This document shows, piece by piece, positions 35,735 to 46,050 of a DNA stretch of 64,000 nt. Position numbers and translations under genes: made by a program. Each line of letters begins with the position of its first letter. Position 1 is the stretch's first letter. Below the pieces are notes generated by a model. It saw nothing but the letters and a program-made list of their open reading frames with translations, was not told where the DNA came from and searched no databases. This stretch comes from Spirochaetaceae bacterium (GTDB lineage: Bacteria > Spirochaetota > Spirochaetia > DSM-27196 > PWMO01). The stretch is taken from assembly GCA_007693945.1 (NCBI GenBank), contig RECP01000078.1, positions 1-64,000 of the forward strand, given 5' to 3'.

Positions 35735-37021
35735 GTGAAACAATACGTCTTTACGATCACGGCAGCGGTTCTGATAGCGACCGTGGTGGCGGCGGGGTTC
35801 GCCACCGGCGGTCGTGAGCAGACGCGGGATGCGGATACCGCGCAGGATGGGGTAGTCGGTCCCGCCGCAGAGGCCCGGCAGCAGATGCGACGGCTGGTGA
35901 CCATCGGCGCCGAACTGCGCACCGATGGCGGTTCGTACGTTCCGGTGGATCTGCCGCCTGCGCTGCAGCACCAGCCGCCGCCCAGCGGCGCCTCCCAGTT
36001 CAAGACCGATTTCGCGCGCGCCCTGATACCCTACAGCGAAGTGGTGGCCGGTGGGCCGCCCAAGGACGGGATCCCGGCAATCGATACTCCTCGTTTTGTG
36101 TCCGTCGCGGCAGCCGAGCGATGGATGGGCAACGACGAGGCGGTGCTGGCGGTAACGGTGCGCGGGACCACCCATCTCTATCCGCTGCAGATTCTGATGT
36201 GGCATGAGATTGTCAACGACCAGGTGGGCGACACACCACTGGCGGTGACCTACTGCCCGCTGTGCAACACCGGCGTGGTGTTCGAGCGCCGGTTTGACCG
36301 CGAGTTGCTGGACTTCGGGGTTACCGGGCGCCTTATCTACTCCAACATGATCATGTACGACCGACAGACCGAGAGCTGGTGGGTTCAGGCCACTGGTCGC
36401 GGTGTTGCTGGACGATATGCCGGCCAACAGCTGGCCCTGGTGCCGTCAACACTGCTGCCCTGGCGCCAGGCAAGGGATTCCTATCCGCAGGCGCAGGTGC
36501 TGTCGTTCGAGACCGGGTACCGTCGTGACTACGGCCGCAATCCGTACGTCGGCTACGACAGCGCGGCCGACCCGTTTCTGTATCGCGGGCCACAGGTGAC
36601 GGACGCGGACAGTGAGGATGCCATGATGCGCGTGCTGTCGGTTTATCACGGTGACGCGGTCGCTGCGATCAGCTTTCCGCAACTCGCGGCTGAGCGCGTT
36701 GTCCGGCGGGAGCTCGACGGCACCGACGTGGTGGTATTCTGGGCTGCGGGGACCGCCAGCGCCCTTGACGACAGCTGGGTGTCGGGCGGACGCGATGTGG
36801 GTACCGCCAACGCGTTCTATCCACTGGTCGACGGGCACGCACTCAGTTTCCGGGTCGATAACGACCGTATTACCGATCGGCAGACAGGTTCGGTGTGGAA
36901 CGAGGCCGGGCTGGCGGTCGAGGGCCAACTGGCGGGACGTCGTCTGGATCCGGCGCTCTCAGTGCACCACTTCCTGTTTTCGTGGCGTGCGTTTCATCCC
37001 TCGGCGTCGCCGCAGAACTGA
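35735..37021 (+). CDS. Exported DUF3179-family protein
   Basis: 428 residues. A signal-like segment (residues 4-24, ending GFATGGREQ) suggests export. The DUF3179 core is clear: LYPLQILMWHEIVNDQVG, VTYCPLCNTGVVFERR with paired cysteines, then SNMIMYDRQTESWWVQATG. The family's function is unknown. Two close cysteines (CPLC) could bind metal or form a disulphide. The GTG at 35735 was chosen over an upstream ATG because AGGAG lies seven bases before it. Its 3' end overlaps the convergent plsC gene by 28 bases. Confidence 0.85.
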   Translation: MKQYVFTITAAVLIATVVAAGFATGGREQTRDADTAQDGVVGPAAEARQQMRRLVTIGAELRTDGGSYVPVDLPPALQHQPPPSGASQFKTDFARALIPYSEVVAGGPPKDGIPAIDTPRFVSVAAAERWMGNDEAVLAVTVRGTTHLYPLQILMWHEIVNDQVGDTPLAVTYCPLCNTGVVFERRFDRELLDFGVTGRLIYSNMIMYDRQTESWWVQATGRGVAGRYAGQQLALVPSTLLPWRQARDSYPQAQVLSFETGYRRDYGRNPYVGYDSAADPFLYRGPQVTDADSEDAMMRVLSVYHGDAVAAISFPQLAAERVVRRELDGTDVVVFWAAGTASALDDSWVSGGRDVGTANAFYPLVDGHALSFRVDNDRITDRQTGSVWNEAGLAVEGQLAGRRLDPALSVHHFLFSWRAFHPSASPQN

Positions 37022-37683
37022 ACGTAGGCGGTAGTCATCCTGGAGAGATCGGCGTAGTCGCCGCGCAGCTCGGCAGGCAGCAGGATTGCCAGCTGGTACA
37101 TCATTTCGTCGACCATCTTGCGCCGGTCGACGGCGGTGATTGCCTCGTCGCCGGGTTTGCACAGCCGAAACGGGCGTCCGACGCGAATGCTGACCGGAGT
37201 GCGCCTGAGGCGTTTCAGGTTGGTTTTCAGGTCGAGCAGACCCCAGTGCACGATCGGGTAGATCGGCACGTTCTTGCGGGTTGCCAGCAGCGTGGCGCCC
37301 GGCTGGCCCTGACGCAGCACGCCCGTCTTGCTGCGCGTCCCCTCGGCAGCCATGCCGAGAATATAGCCTTCATCCAGCGCGCGCATGCACTCGCGCATCG
37401 CCCGGCTGTCCACGCCGCCGCGCACTACGGGAATGATGTTCCAGGTCTCCATGAACAAGCGCGTGAACGGCTTGTCCCATAGCTCGCGTTTTGCCAGCGC
37501 GGTTATCCTGCGCGGGCGCAACAGGACGTAGTACAGCGGACCCTCGATATTGGTGACATGGTTGGACAGCAGCAGCGCCGGACCTTCGCGCGGTATGGTC
37601 TGCATCTGCGCGGCATCGATTCGACATGTCATGCGCAGCATCAGCCTGGTCAGGGCGTTGAGGACGCGCTCTTTGAGTTTCAC
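36994..37683 (-). CDS. plsC: PlsC-type 1-acylglycerol-3-phosphate acyltransferase
   Basis: Acylates lysophosphatidic acid to phosphatidic acid at the membrane. 229 residues. The catalytic motif reads NHVTNIE (H-x4-E, where H-x4-D is usual). Block II is VVRGG, and block III is AAEGTRSKTG. A final IYPIVHWG fits block IV. The GTG start at 37683 overlaps the agmatinase stop by four bases (GTGA), so it ends the polyamine operon. The Asp-to-Glu change at the catalytic site is worth noting. Confidence 0.82.
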   Translation of the reverse strand: MKLKERVLNALTRLMLRMTCRIDAAQMQTIPREGPALLLSNHVTNIEGPLYYVLLRPRRITALAKRELWDKPFTRLFMETWNIIPVVRGGVDSRAMRECMRALDEGYILGMAAEGTRSKTGVLRQGQPGATLLATRKNVPIYPIVHWGLLDLKTNLKRLRRTPVSIRVGRPFRLCKPGDEAITAVDRRKMVDEMMYQLAILLPAELRGDYADLSRMTTAYVQFCGDAEG

Positions 37684-38612
37684 GAGGGGCCGCCTCCTTT
37701 CCGGGCTCGCGCGATAATGCCCATAATCTGGTACACCAGGCGTGCCGCGCTGAAGTCGTCAGCGTGCCGTCCGGTCAGCGGGGCGAGCTCCACGACATCA
37801 AAGGCCACGATGCGCCGAACGCGCGCCAGTGACTCGATCAGCGCCAGCGTCTGGTACCAGCCCAGCCCGCCCGGTTCGGGTGTCCCGGTAGCCGATATTA
37901 CCGACGGATCGAGTCCGTCGACATCGATAGTCAGATAGACGGCATCCGGGAACCGCGGCGGCAGCACGATCTGGCAGATGCCGTCGGGCACCACCTCGAT
38001 TGCGTCCTGAAAGGAAATGGTTGCCGGGTGGTTGTGACGCATCTCGCGGTCATCCGGGGAGAGGGCGCGCACCCCGACGGCGTGAATCGGTACACCGAGT
38101 TCGTGGCAGCGCCGCATGACCGCGGCGTGGCTGAAGCGGTTGCCGTGGTAGCGGTCACGAAGGTCGCCATGGGCGTCAAACTGTACGACTCCCAGCGCAG
38201 ACGTGTCCCGCGGCAGTGCCGTTTGTGAGGCCCGGACCGCGGCAAGCGCGGCTTGCACCGCCGGATAGCTGACGGAGTGCTCGCCACCGAGAACTGCCGG
38301 TACGGCGCCGGCTTTCAGGCAGCGCGCGCAGGCCCGGCGCAGGCGATCGAACACCGCCGCGGTGTCGCCGCCGGTCTCCAATGGCGCCCAGGTGTAGATT
38401 CCGTGCGAGAGCGGAACGTCGACACCGTCAAAGACTTCAAGCTGCCGGCTGGCTTGAAGGATGGCTTCCGGCCCCGCTGCGGCACCACTGCCGTACGACA
38501 CGCTGCGCTCAAACGGTGCGGGCACAACGTGGAACAGCGAACCTTCGGGCGCAGGAGCCGGATTCTCACTGCCGAGAAACTGCAACGGCTGATCCGCAGC
38601 GGCCCGGTTCAC
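37680..38612 (-). CDS. speB: Agmatinase (arginase/ureohydrolase family)
   Basis: Hydrolyses agmatine to putrescine and urea. 310 residues. The manganese-site motifs are present: GGEHS (residues 106-110), QFDAHGDLRD and TIDVDGLDPS, with a SATGTPEPGG stretch after. The operon with arginine decarboxylase and the carboxyspermidine genes favours agmatine over arginine or guanidinobutyrate, but this is inferred from context. The GTG start at 38612 overlaps the nspC stop by four bases. Confidence 0.88.
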   Translation of the reverse strand: MNRAAADQPLQFLGSENPAPAPEGSLFHVVPAPFERSVSYGSGAAAGPEAILQASRQLEVFDGVDVPLSHGIYTWAPLETGGDTAAVFDRLRRACARCLKAGAVPAVLGGEHSVSYPAVQAALAAVRASQTALPRDTSALGVVQFDAHGDLRDRYHGNRFSHAAVMRRCHELGVPIHAVGVRALSPDDREMRHNHPATISFQDAIEVVPDGICQIVLPPRFPDAVYLTIDVDGLDPSVISATGTPEPGGLGWYQTLALIESLARVRRIVAFDVVELAPLTGRHADDFSAARLVYQIMGIIARARKGGGPS

Positions 38613-39762
38613 GCGTATCGCCTCAGGAAATCGTCGTACCCGAACTCGCGCACCAGCCGCAGTTGCGTGGTCTCCGAGTCGTAGAGCATCAGCGCCGGAT
38701 GACGCACGCCGTTGAACATGGTTGTCTTGACCATGGTGTAGTGCGCCATATCGTCAAAGACCAGTCGCTGGCCGCGGCGCAGCGGCTCGGGGAACGAGTA
38801 ATCTCCGATCACGTCACCGGCCAGGCAGGTCTGCCCGCCGAGCCGGTAGGTGTGCGCCAGCACGCCGGGCTCGCCGGCGCCCCAGATATCGGGCCGGTAC
38901 GGCATCTCCAGTACGTCCGGCATATGCGCGGTTGCCGAGGTATCCAGGATCGCAATCGGGATTCCGTTCTCGATGACATCCAGCACTTCGGCAACCAGAA
39001 CACCGCTATGGATCACAGCAGCCTCACCCGGCTCGAGAAGGATCTCTATATCGTACTCGGTGCGCAGTTGTCTGATCAAGGCAACCAGACGTTCACGGTC
39101 GTAATCGGAACGGCTGATATGGTGACCGCCCCCCAGGTTGAGCCACTGCATTGACGGCAGGTAACGGCCGAACGTGCCAAGGAAGACCTCCACCGTGCGT
39201 TCGAGCGCGTCGACATTCTGTTCGCACAGCGTGTGGAAATGCAGTCCGGTAAGTCCGTCCAGCTCCTGCTCTTCAAAGCCGGCCCTGGTCACGCCAAGGC
39301 GCGAATAGGGGGCACACGGATCGTAGAGTGTCACCTGCACTTCCGAGTGCTCGGGATTGACGCGCATCCCGAAGCGCAGCGGCCGCTCGGCGGGCCTGGC
39401 GGCGGCAGCGGCCAGGGCGCGCGTGCGCAGCCGCTTCCACTGACCGAAGGAGTTGAACATCACATGGTCCGACAGATTGAGAATCTGATCGAACTCGTCG
39501 TCCTTGTACGCCGGCGCGTAGGTGTGTACCTGACCGCCAAAGTGATCACGTCCCAGTTGTGCTTCCCACAACCCGCTGGCGCAGACCCCGGCCAGCGGCG
39601 GACAGATCCATTCCGCAAGGGCCGGCATCGCAAACGCCTTGAGCGCCATCAGCACGGTGGCCCCGCTTGCGCGTTGGACCTCTTCCAGCCGCGCCACGTT
39701 GCGGCGCACGCCGGCCGCATCGATCACAAAGGACGGCGACGGCACGCGCGCCGGATCAAAGC

Positions 39763-39784
<22 letters not shown>
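38609..39784 (-). CDS. nspC: Carboxy(nor)spermidine decarboxylase
   Basis: PLP enzyme that decarboxylates carboxyspermidine to spermidine (or carboxynorspermidine to norspermidine). 391 residues. Fold type III motifs: the PLP lysine in LMALKAF (about residue 38), LHFHTLCEQ, the glycine-rich NLGGGHHISR, the phosphate/active-site segment LEPGEA and the partner-chain cysteine in CLAGDVIGDY. It starts at ATG 39784, overlapping the upstream dehydrogenase by 22 bases. An in-frame longer start lacks support. Confidence 0.93.
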
Positions 39785-40941
<1,157 letters not shown>

Positions 40942-40958
40942 TCCATCCTCTCCACGGT

Positions 40959-42875
40959 TCAGGTCTTGTAGTATGTGTAGCCGTTGAGGCTCCGTTCGTA
41001 GGTATCCAGAATCGCTCGTCTTTCCGCAACCGTCAGACTGCCCGACCGCACGGCGCGTTCCGCTTTTTCGCGAAACATCCGCAGCAGGGCTTTGGGCTCG
41101 TAGTTAACGATTGCGATTACGTCGGCAATCGAATCACCCTCGGTCTCGTTGAGGAAGTCGAAACTGCCGTCTTCGTTGATGCGGATGCTGACAACGTTGG
41201 TATCTCCGAACAGATTGTGCAGATCGCCGAGGGTCTCCTGGTAGGCCCCCACCAGAAAGACGCCGAAGTAATAGTCCTGGTCGGCCGGCACATCGTGTAC
41301 CGCTATGGTGCGACGCACGTCGTGAAAGTCCGCGAAACGGTCAATCTTTCCGTCCGAATCGCAGGTGATGTCCGCGATGATTGCCTTGCGCGTCGGTTCT
41401 TCGTTCAGCCGGTGAATGGGGATGACCGGGAAGACCTGGTCAATTGCCCAGGTATCCGGCAGCGACTGGAACACGCTGAAGTTGCCGTAGTAGATGTCGT
41501 ACATGGCATCGTCCAGCCCTTCGAGTTCGACCGGCGTGCGCTTGAGCCTGGACTTGAGCGTCAGCACCTGTTTGAGGATCTGGAGGAAGTAATTCTCCGC
41601 CAGAGCGCGATCGCGCAGGCTGATCTGGCCGAGACGAAAGCGTTCGAGGATCTCTTCGCGGTAATAGAGGGCGTCGTTGTAGCACTCCTGGACGTTCTTG
41701 ACGCTCAGGGTCCGCAGGACCTCGTGCATATTGTGCATGAGTTCGTGCGTGTTTGGCGGCAACGATTCGGGAAGCGCGGTGGGCTGCGAGCGCGAGATCT
41801 CCAGCGTGTTAAACAGCAGCACCGTGGAGTAGGCTACCGTTGCGCGGCCGGACTCCGTGATCACCGTCGGATGCTCGATGCCTTTCTCGTCGAGCACGTT
41901 CATGATAACCTCGATCACGTCGGCCGAATACTCGTCAATGGTGTAGTTCATGCTGTGCACGAAGTTGGTCTTGGAGCCGTCGTAGTCCACCGCCAAACCG
42001 CCGCCCAGATCGATGTAGCCCATCGGAGCACCTTCCTCGGCAAGCTCGGCATAGAATCGAACGGTCTCATTGACGGCGTTGCGCACGTCGCGAATGTTGG
42101 GAATCTGTGAGCCCAGGTGATAATGCACCAGCCGGATGCAGTCCAGCATCTCGGCTGCCTTGAGTACGTCGACCACCTCTACCAGCTGGGTGGTAGTCAG
42201 CCCGAAGAGGCTGAAGTCACCACCGGATTCGCTCCAGTGGCCGCCGGCCTTGGCCGCCAGTTTCAGCCTCAGCCCGATATTGGGCCTGATTCCGGTGGCG
42301 CGCACGCGTTCGATCAGCAACGGCAGTTCGCCCGGCATCTCTACCACAAAGAACACCTTGTAGCCCATGCGGGTCGCCTGCAGTCCCAGGTCAATGAACT
42401 CGCGGTCCTTGTAGCCGTTGCAGATTAACGGGCTGTTGGTGCTGTTCAGCATTGCCAGCGCCACGATCAGTTCGGCCTTGCTGCCGGCTTCCAGACCGTG
42501 GTCGTAGCGCTCTCCGAAACGCGAGATACCCTCGATGATCTCCTGCTGCTGATTTACCTTGATGGGGAAGACCCCCTGGTACTGTCCGTGGTAGCCGTAG
42601 GTTCGGATAGCTCTGCGAAAACTCTCATGTATGCGCTCGATCTGCGCGTCAAGCAGGTTCTGGATGCGCAACAGTATCGGCAAGCCCAGTCCGCGCGCCT
42701 CAATCCCGGAAAGAATATCCATCAGACTCACCGAGACCGCCGTGCCGCCGAAACGCGCCGTTACCGTAGCTTCGCCTTTCTGGTTGAGGTCAAAGTAACC
42801 GCCGCCCCACTCCTTGATTCCATAGAGATCGGCGGAGTCGGATACCTTCCACTGTCTCAGTAACTCTTTCGGCAC
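40959..42875 (-). CDS. speA: Biosynthetic arginine decarboxylase
   Basis: PLP-dependent decarboxylation of arginine to agmatine, the first step of putrescine synthesis in this operon. 638 residues, the usual SpeA length. The PLP lysine is in FPIKVNQQQEI (about residue 104). SHYHLGSQ-like LVHYHLGSQIPN, IDLGGGLAVDYDG and the EPGRA-equivalent ITESGRATVAYST motif follow. The GTG start at 42875 has GGGAG nine bases upstream. It is the first gene of the polyamine operon, and no clear promoter was seen in the 94 bases before it. Confidence 0.95.
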   Translation of the reverse strand: MPKELLRQWKVSDSADLYGIKEWGGGYFDLNQKGEATVTARFGGTAVSVSLMDILSGIEARGLGLPILLRIQNLLDAQIERIHESFRRAIRTYGYHGQYQGVFPIKVNQQQEIIEGISRFGERYDHGLEAGSKAELIVALAMLNSTNSPLICNGYKDREFIDLGLQATRMGYKVFFVVEMPGELPLLIERVRATGIRPNIGLRLKLAAKAGGHWSESGGDFSLFGLTTTQLVEVVDVLKAAEMLDCIRLVHYHLGSQIPNIRDVRNAVNETVRFYAELAEEGAPMGYIDLGGGLAVDYDGSKTNFVHSMNYTIDEYSADVIEVIMNVLDEKGIEHPTVITESGRATVAYSTVLLFNTLEISRSQPTALPESLPPNTHELMHNMHEVLRTLSVKNVQECYNDALYYREEILERFRLGQISLRDRALAENYFLQILKQVLTLKSRLKRTPVELEGLDDAMYDIYYGNFSVFQSLPDTWAIDQVFPVIPIHRLNEEPTRKAIIADITCDSDGKIDRFADFHDVRRTIAVHDVPADQDYYFGVFLVGAYQETLGDLHNLFGDTNVVSIRINEDGSFDFLNETEGDSIADVIAIVNYEPKALLRMFREKAERAVRSGSLTVAERRAILDTYERSLNGYTYYKT

Positions 42876-42969
42876 CGCTCTGTTCTCCCGCTGCTGTGAC
42901 GCTGGTGTTGTGTTGCACTCACAATGTACTATGAATGCCGTCCGGCGAACAATTGCGCCGGGCTACGGG

Positions 42970-43749
42970 CTACGGGTTGCCGGTTCCGTCTGCTACGACG
43001 ACGCGGGTCATGCCGCAATAGCGGTTCAGATTATCTGCGCTGATGCCGGACGACGTGAACCAGCTGTCGAACTCGTCCAGGCGGGCGTACGCCACGTGCG
43101 CGTGGGCCCCGATCTTGGTGTGGTCCGCAACCAGAATCTTTGTCTCCGCGCTACCCATCATGATGCGGGTCAGTCGCGCCTCTTCGGGAGTCGGAATCAT
43201 GCAGCGGCCTTCTTCGTCAACCGCATCGGCTCCCAGGATGACCCGGTCAAACCGCAGCGTCTCGAGTACCTGTTCGATCAGCCCGCCGCGCAGCGAGTAG
43301 TGCTCTTCCGAGTATTCTCCACCCAGAATGAAGAGTCTGATGCCGTGAAAACGGCTGAATTCGGAGACCATTGCCAGCGAATTGGTGTAGATCGTGCAGC
43401 CCTGGACGCGGTTGATCTGCATGGCGACGTGGAAGGTTGTCGAACCGTCGTTCAGCAGGATGATCTCTCCCGGACGTATCTCGCTGACCGCCTCGCTTGC
43501 CACGGCCTTCTTCAATTCGAAGTTGCGCGCAACCTTGCGGTGATACTCCGTCTCCAGCGCGGCTCTGCCCACCGCCAGACAGCCGCCGTGGGTGCGGATG
43601 ATCGTGTGGTCCTGCGCCAGCGCATCGAGATCGCGGCGAATTGTCAGATGCGAGACGTCGAAGGCCGACGCCAGATACTCTACGCGCAGCTCCTTCTGCA
43701 TGGCGCGCAGCAGGTCGAGTATCCGGTCTCTGCGTTCTTGTGGCCTCAC
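42970..43749 (-). CDS. DeoR-family transcriptional regulator, divergent from the TIM/YjbQ operon
   Basis: 259 residues. The N-terminal DeoR HTH is visible (RRDRILDLLR, then FDVSHLTIRRDLDAL, HGGCLA), followed by the sugar-phosphate sensor domain (ILLNDGSTTFHVAM, DHTKIGAHAHVAY). It probably represses the divergent isomerase operon and responds to a sugar phosphate. The GTG at 43749 was selected because GGAAGGA lies five bases upstream. An upstream in-frame start at 43893 would read through the promoter region. It lies 94 bases before speA on the same strand, but is likely unrelated to polyamines. Confidence 0.9.
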   Translation of the reverse strand: MRPQERRDRILDLLRAMQKELRVEYLASAFDVSHLTIRRDLDALAQDHTIIRTHGGCLAVGRAALETEYHRKVARNFELKKAVASEAVSEIRPGEIILLNDGSTTFHVAMQINRVQGCTIYTNSLAMVSEFSRFHGIRLFILGGEYSEEHYSLRGGLIEQVLETLRFDRVILGADAVDEEGRCMIPTPEEARLTRIMMGSAETKILVADHTKIGAHAHVAYARLDEFDSWFTSSGISADNLNRYCGMTRVVVADGTGNP

Positions 43750-43887
43750 AACGTTCCTTCCCGTATCCGGTAGCCGGTGACAGTCGATTGTAGTACCGCC
43801 GACCGCAACGGTCAACACGCACGCAGACAAATCAAAGTATTGCCGCTTGACAGAAACGACAAGCTGATGTACCCTCCCGTTTGAATT

Positions 43888-43920
43888 AATCATTCATTAT
43901 TTTTGATAGAAACAATCATT
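43888..43920. promoter_or_regulatory. Candidate DeoR operator: repeated AATCATT
   Basis: AATCATT occurs at 43888-43894 and 43914-43920, a 26-base pitch, in the AT-rich divergent region between the DeoR gene and the TIM-like gene. The second copy runs on into TCGATT. The placement suits control of both genes. Binding by this DeoR protein is inferred. Confidence 0.35.
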
Positions 43921-43951
43921 TCGATTGTAGTGTGGATCAGAGGAGTACCGA

Positions 43952-44656
43952 ATGTACGACAAGATTGCGCTGGCAGCGCCGTTCTTCGAGATTGGGCCCA
44001 AGTGCTACCTGTACGGTGAGCAGTTACTGGCGCTGGTACGGGCGGCCGACAAAGCCTCGCGCAAGTACGGTGTGCCGGTCATATTCGATCCACCGTGCGC
44101 CTCGATCCATCAGGTGGCCGCGATTGCCGACGATCTGCTGGTTTTCGCTCAGCACATTGACGCGATCGAGCCCGGTCGCGGGATGGGAGCGGTAACCGCT
44201 GAAGACGTCAAGGCCGCCGGAGCGGTGGGCGTAATCCTGAATCATGCCGAGAAACCGGTCTCGCTGGCGGCGCTGGCGCACACAATTCGGCGAGCCGATC
44301 GTGTGGGGCTGGCTACGATGGTGTGTGCCGACAGCATTGCCGAGGCCGCCGCGGTTGCGCACCTGGGGCCCAATATCGTGGTGGCCGAACCCACCGAGCT
44401 GATCGGCTCGGGCAAGACCAGCAGTGCGGAATACGTGCGCCGATCGATCGAGGCCGTCAAGGCAGTCGACGATCGAATTCTGGTCCTGCAGGGCGCAGGC
44501 ATAAGCTGCGGTCAGGACGTGTACGAGGTAATCAAGGCCGGAGCGGACGGCACCGGTTCGTCGAGCGGGATTGTCAAGGCGCAGGATCCCGCCGCGATGA
44601 TAGACGAGATGCTGTGTGCCGTCAGGACAGCATGGGACGAGAATCATGCCTCGTAG
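43952..44656 (+). CDS. Triosephosphate isomerase-like protein (archaeal type)
   Basis: 234 residues. Isomerises a triose or related sugar phosphate. The catalytic set is kept: a Lys in FFEIGPK (residues 12-18), His in VILNHAEKP, Glu in VAEPTELIGSG, and the phosphate loop GAGISCGQD and GSSSGIVKAQDP. The last match fits the shorter archaeal TIM layout. Because it sits in a sugar operon and not with glycolysis genes, a specialised substrate is plausible, as for the TIM homologue EryH in tetritol breakdown. ATG 43952 follows AGAGGAG by seven bases. Confidence 0.85.
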   Translation: MYDKIALAAPFFEIGPKCYLYGEQLLALVRAADKASRKYGVPVIFDPPCASIHQVAAIADDLLVFAQHIDAIEPGRGMGAVTAEDVKAAGAVGVILNHAEKPVSLAALAHTIRRADRVGLATMVCADSIAEAAAVAHLGPNIVVAEPTELIGSGKTSSAEYVRRSIEAVKAVDDRILVLQGAGISCGQDVYEVIKAGADGTGSSSGIVKAQDPAAMIDEMLCAVRTAWDENHAS

Positions 44657-44686
44657 AGAGGCGTAGAATATATCCAGGAGGCGGCA

Positions 44687-45187
44687 ATGAAAGTATATCA
44701 TGGTGAAATCGAGATCCAGGGTGACATGCTCCGGCCCACCCACGAGGATATCACCGAGCGTGTGAAGCAATGCGTCGCGGATTCAGGCGTCAGAAACGGG
44801 ATCTGTGTGGTCTACTCTCATCACACAACGTGCAGTGTGATTACCCAGGAGAACTCGCACGACACCAACCTGTGGGGAACCGAGTATCTGCAGCAGGATC
44901 TGATTGATATCATGGAGCGTCTGGTGCCCACGTGTCGCACTGAAGGCCAGTACATGCATCCGGGTCCCAGGCATCTTGAGTTCGCAGCCAACGTTGCCGG
45001 GGAAGACGGAAAGTTCAGTCTCAACACCGACGCGCACCTGCGTTCGGTGTTCTTCGGGCGCTCCGAAACGATCACCATCAACGACGGTGACCTGAGTCTG
45101 GGAGAATTCGGTTACGTCTATTTCATCGACTGGGACCAGGTTCGGGCGCGCAAACGCGTCTGCGAAGTCCAGATTCTGGGCGAGTAG
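44687..45187 (+). CDS. YjbQ/UPF0047 family protein
   Basis: 166 residues. The family signature is plain: VVYSHHTTCSVITQENSHDT (residues 45-64), a HPGPRHLEFAANV segment with conserved His, and the C-terminal LSLGEFGYVYFIDWD. Members bind metal through the histidines. A weak thiamine-phosphate-synthase activity has been reported for some, but the real role is unclear. It lies 30 bases after the TIM-like gene, so it is probably in the same operon. Two GC-rich hairpins separate it from the next gene. Confidence 0.92.
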   Translation: MKVYHGEIEIQGDMLRPTHEDITERVKQCVADSGVRNGICVVYSHHTTCSVITQENSHDTNLWGTEYLQQDLIDIMERLVPTCRTEGQYMHPGPRHLEFAANVAGEDGKFSLNTDAHLRSVFFGRSETITINDGDLSLGEFGYVYFIDWDQVRARKRVCEVQILGE

Positions 45188-45190
45188 CGC

Positions 45191-45235
45191 CCGCGGGGCG
45201 TCGAGCGGCGCCCCGCGGCCCGGCCCGTGCCGGGC
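45191..45235 (+). promoter_or_regulatory. Two tandem GC-rich hairpins between yjbQ-like and SIS genes
   Basis: CCGCGGGGCG (45191-45200) pairs with CGCCCCGCGG (45209-45218). Immediately afterwards GCCCGG (45218-45223) pairs with CCGGGC (45230-45235). No T run follows, so they may set relative mRNA levels within the operon rather than terminate it. Confidence 0.55.
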
Positions 45236-45290
45236 AGCTCCGGGGTAGAGTTGCGGCCACTCGACGTCACAAACAATAAGGAGCATGAAG

Positions 45291-45863
45291 GTGCTTGATC
45301 AACTGCTCGATGAGTTTCACACTGCGGCCGCAGTCTGTTTAAACGGGGTGTCGACGGAGACCGTTGAGCGCGCGGCCTCGCTGCTTGTGAATTGCGAGAA
45401 GTGTTTTGTGTGCGGTGTGGGGCAGACCGGAACAGTGGCGCGAATCCTGTCGATGAAACTGAATCATGTCGGCCTGCGCGCCCATACGGTCTACGACGAG
45501 ATCAACCCGCCTTTCTCGCCACGCGACGTACTGATGTGCGTGTCGCAGTCAGGTCAGACGGATACGATCCTGGCACTGGCCGGCAAGGCAAAACGGATCG
45601 GCGGCAGCCTGCTGGCGGTGACTTCGCACAGGGCCTCTGCACTCGGCGATCTCGCGGATCAGACTATCGTAGTGCCCCCGGTTTCGACGGCCGTTCACTT
45701 CTCGGCACTTGCGGCGCTCGGCGACCGTGGCGAGCGCAACCTCGAGGGTGCCGTCTTTGGCCTCAACATCTACGTGCTCTTCTATGCGCTGGTGCTGACA
45801 ATCGCCCGTCTTCGTGGTGAGAGCCCCCAGTCAATAGACGCGCGTCACACCAACATGGAATGA
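45291..45863 (+). CDS. SIS-domain isomerase, 6-phospho-3-hexuloisomerase-like
   Basis: About 190 residues, the size of HxlB/PHI. The SIS fold motif is GVGQTGTVARILSMKLNHVG with the second SQSGQTDTIL segment (phosphosugar-binding Ser/Thr loop), then LLAVTSH. It probably isomerises a ketose phosphate. GTG 45291 is preferred because AAGGAG lies seven bases before it. The ATG at 45285 would leave only one base. It belongs to the TIM-like/YjbQ operon, separated by the hairpin pair. Confidence 0.82.
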   Translation: MLDQLLDEFHTAAAVCLNGVSTETVERAASLLVNCEKCFVCGVGQTGTVARILSMKLNHVGLRAHTVYDEINPPFSPRDVLMCVSQSGQTDTILALAGKAKRIGGSLLAVTSHRASALGDLADQTIVVPPVSTAVHFSALAALGDRGERNLEGAVFGLNIYVLFYALVLTIARLRGESPQSIDARHTNME

Positions 45864-45930
45864 GCCACCCGGTTCCGACGCAACGCGCATTCCGCGCGCC
45901 GAGTATACCTATCTCACGGCGGGTGAAGGG

Positions 45931-45958
45931 TTGACAGCCGGCGAGGCCGCGGTATAAT
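45931..45958 (+). promoter_or_regulatory. Consensus promoter upstream of the isomerase/kinase operon
   Basis: A perfect TTGACA (45931-45936) and a perfect TATAAT (45953-45958) are spaced by 16 bases. The start of the isomerase gene is 93 bases on, leaving room for the repeats described at 45967-46020. Confidence 0.85.
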
Positions 45959-45966
45959 ACATTTAG

Positions 45967-46020
45967 CGAATTGTAACATGTGTTGCGCATGGGTCGAATT
46001 GTGTTGTAAATAGAACATGT
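45967..46020 (+). promoter_or_regulatory. Candidate operator: paired direct repeats after the -10 box
   Basis: CGAATTGT occurs at 45967-45974 and 45995-46002, and AACATGT at 45975-45981 and 46014-46020. They lie just downstream of the predicted transcription start, where a bound repressor would block transcription. The regulator could be one of the DeoR proteins or the ROK protein. Confidence 0.35.
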
Positions 46021-46050
46021 CGGGGATGTCTTCATTTCGGTGGAGGAGAG

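Noticed and set aside
45960-46050. Riboswitch in the leader of the isomerase/kinase operon
   Set aside because: I could not recognise any conserved aptamer. The repeats look more like protein operator sites.
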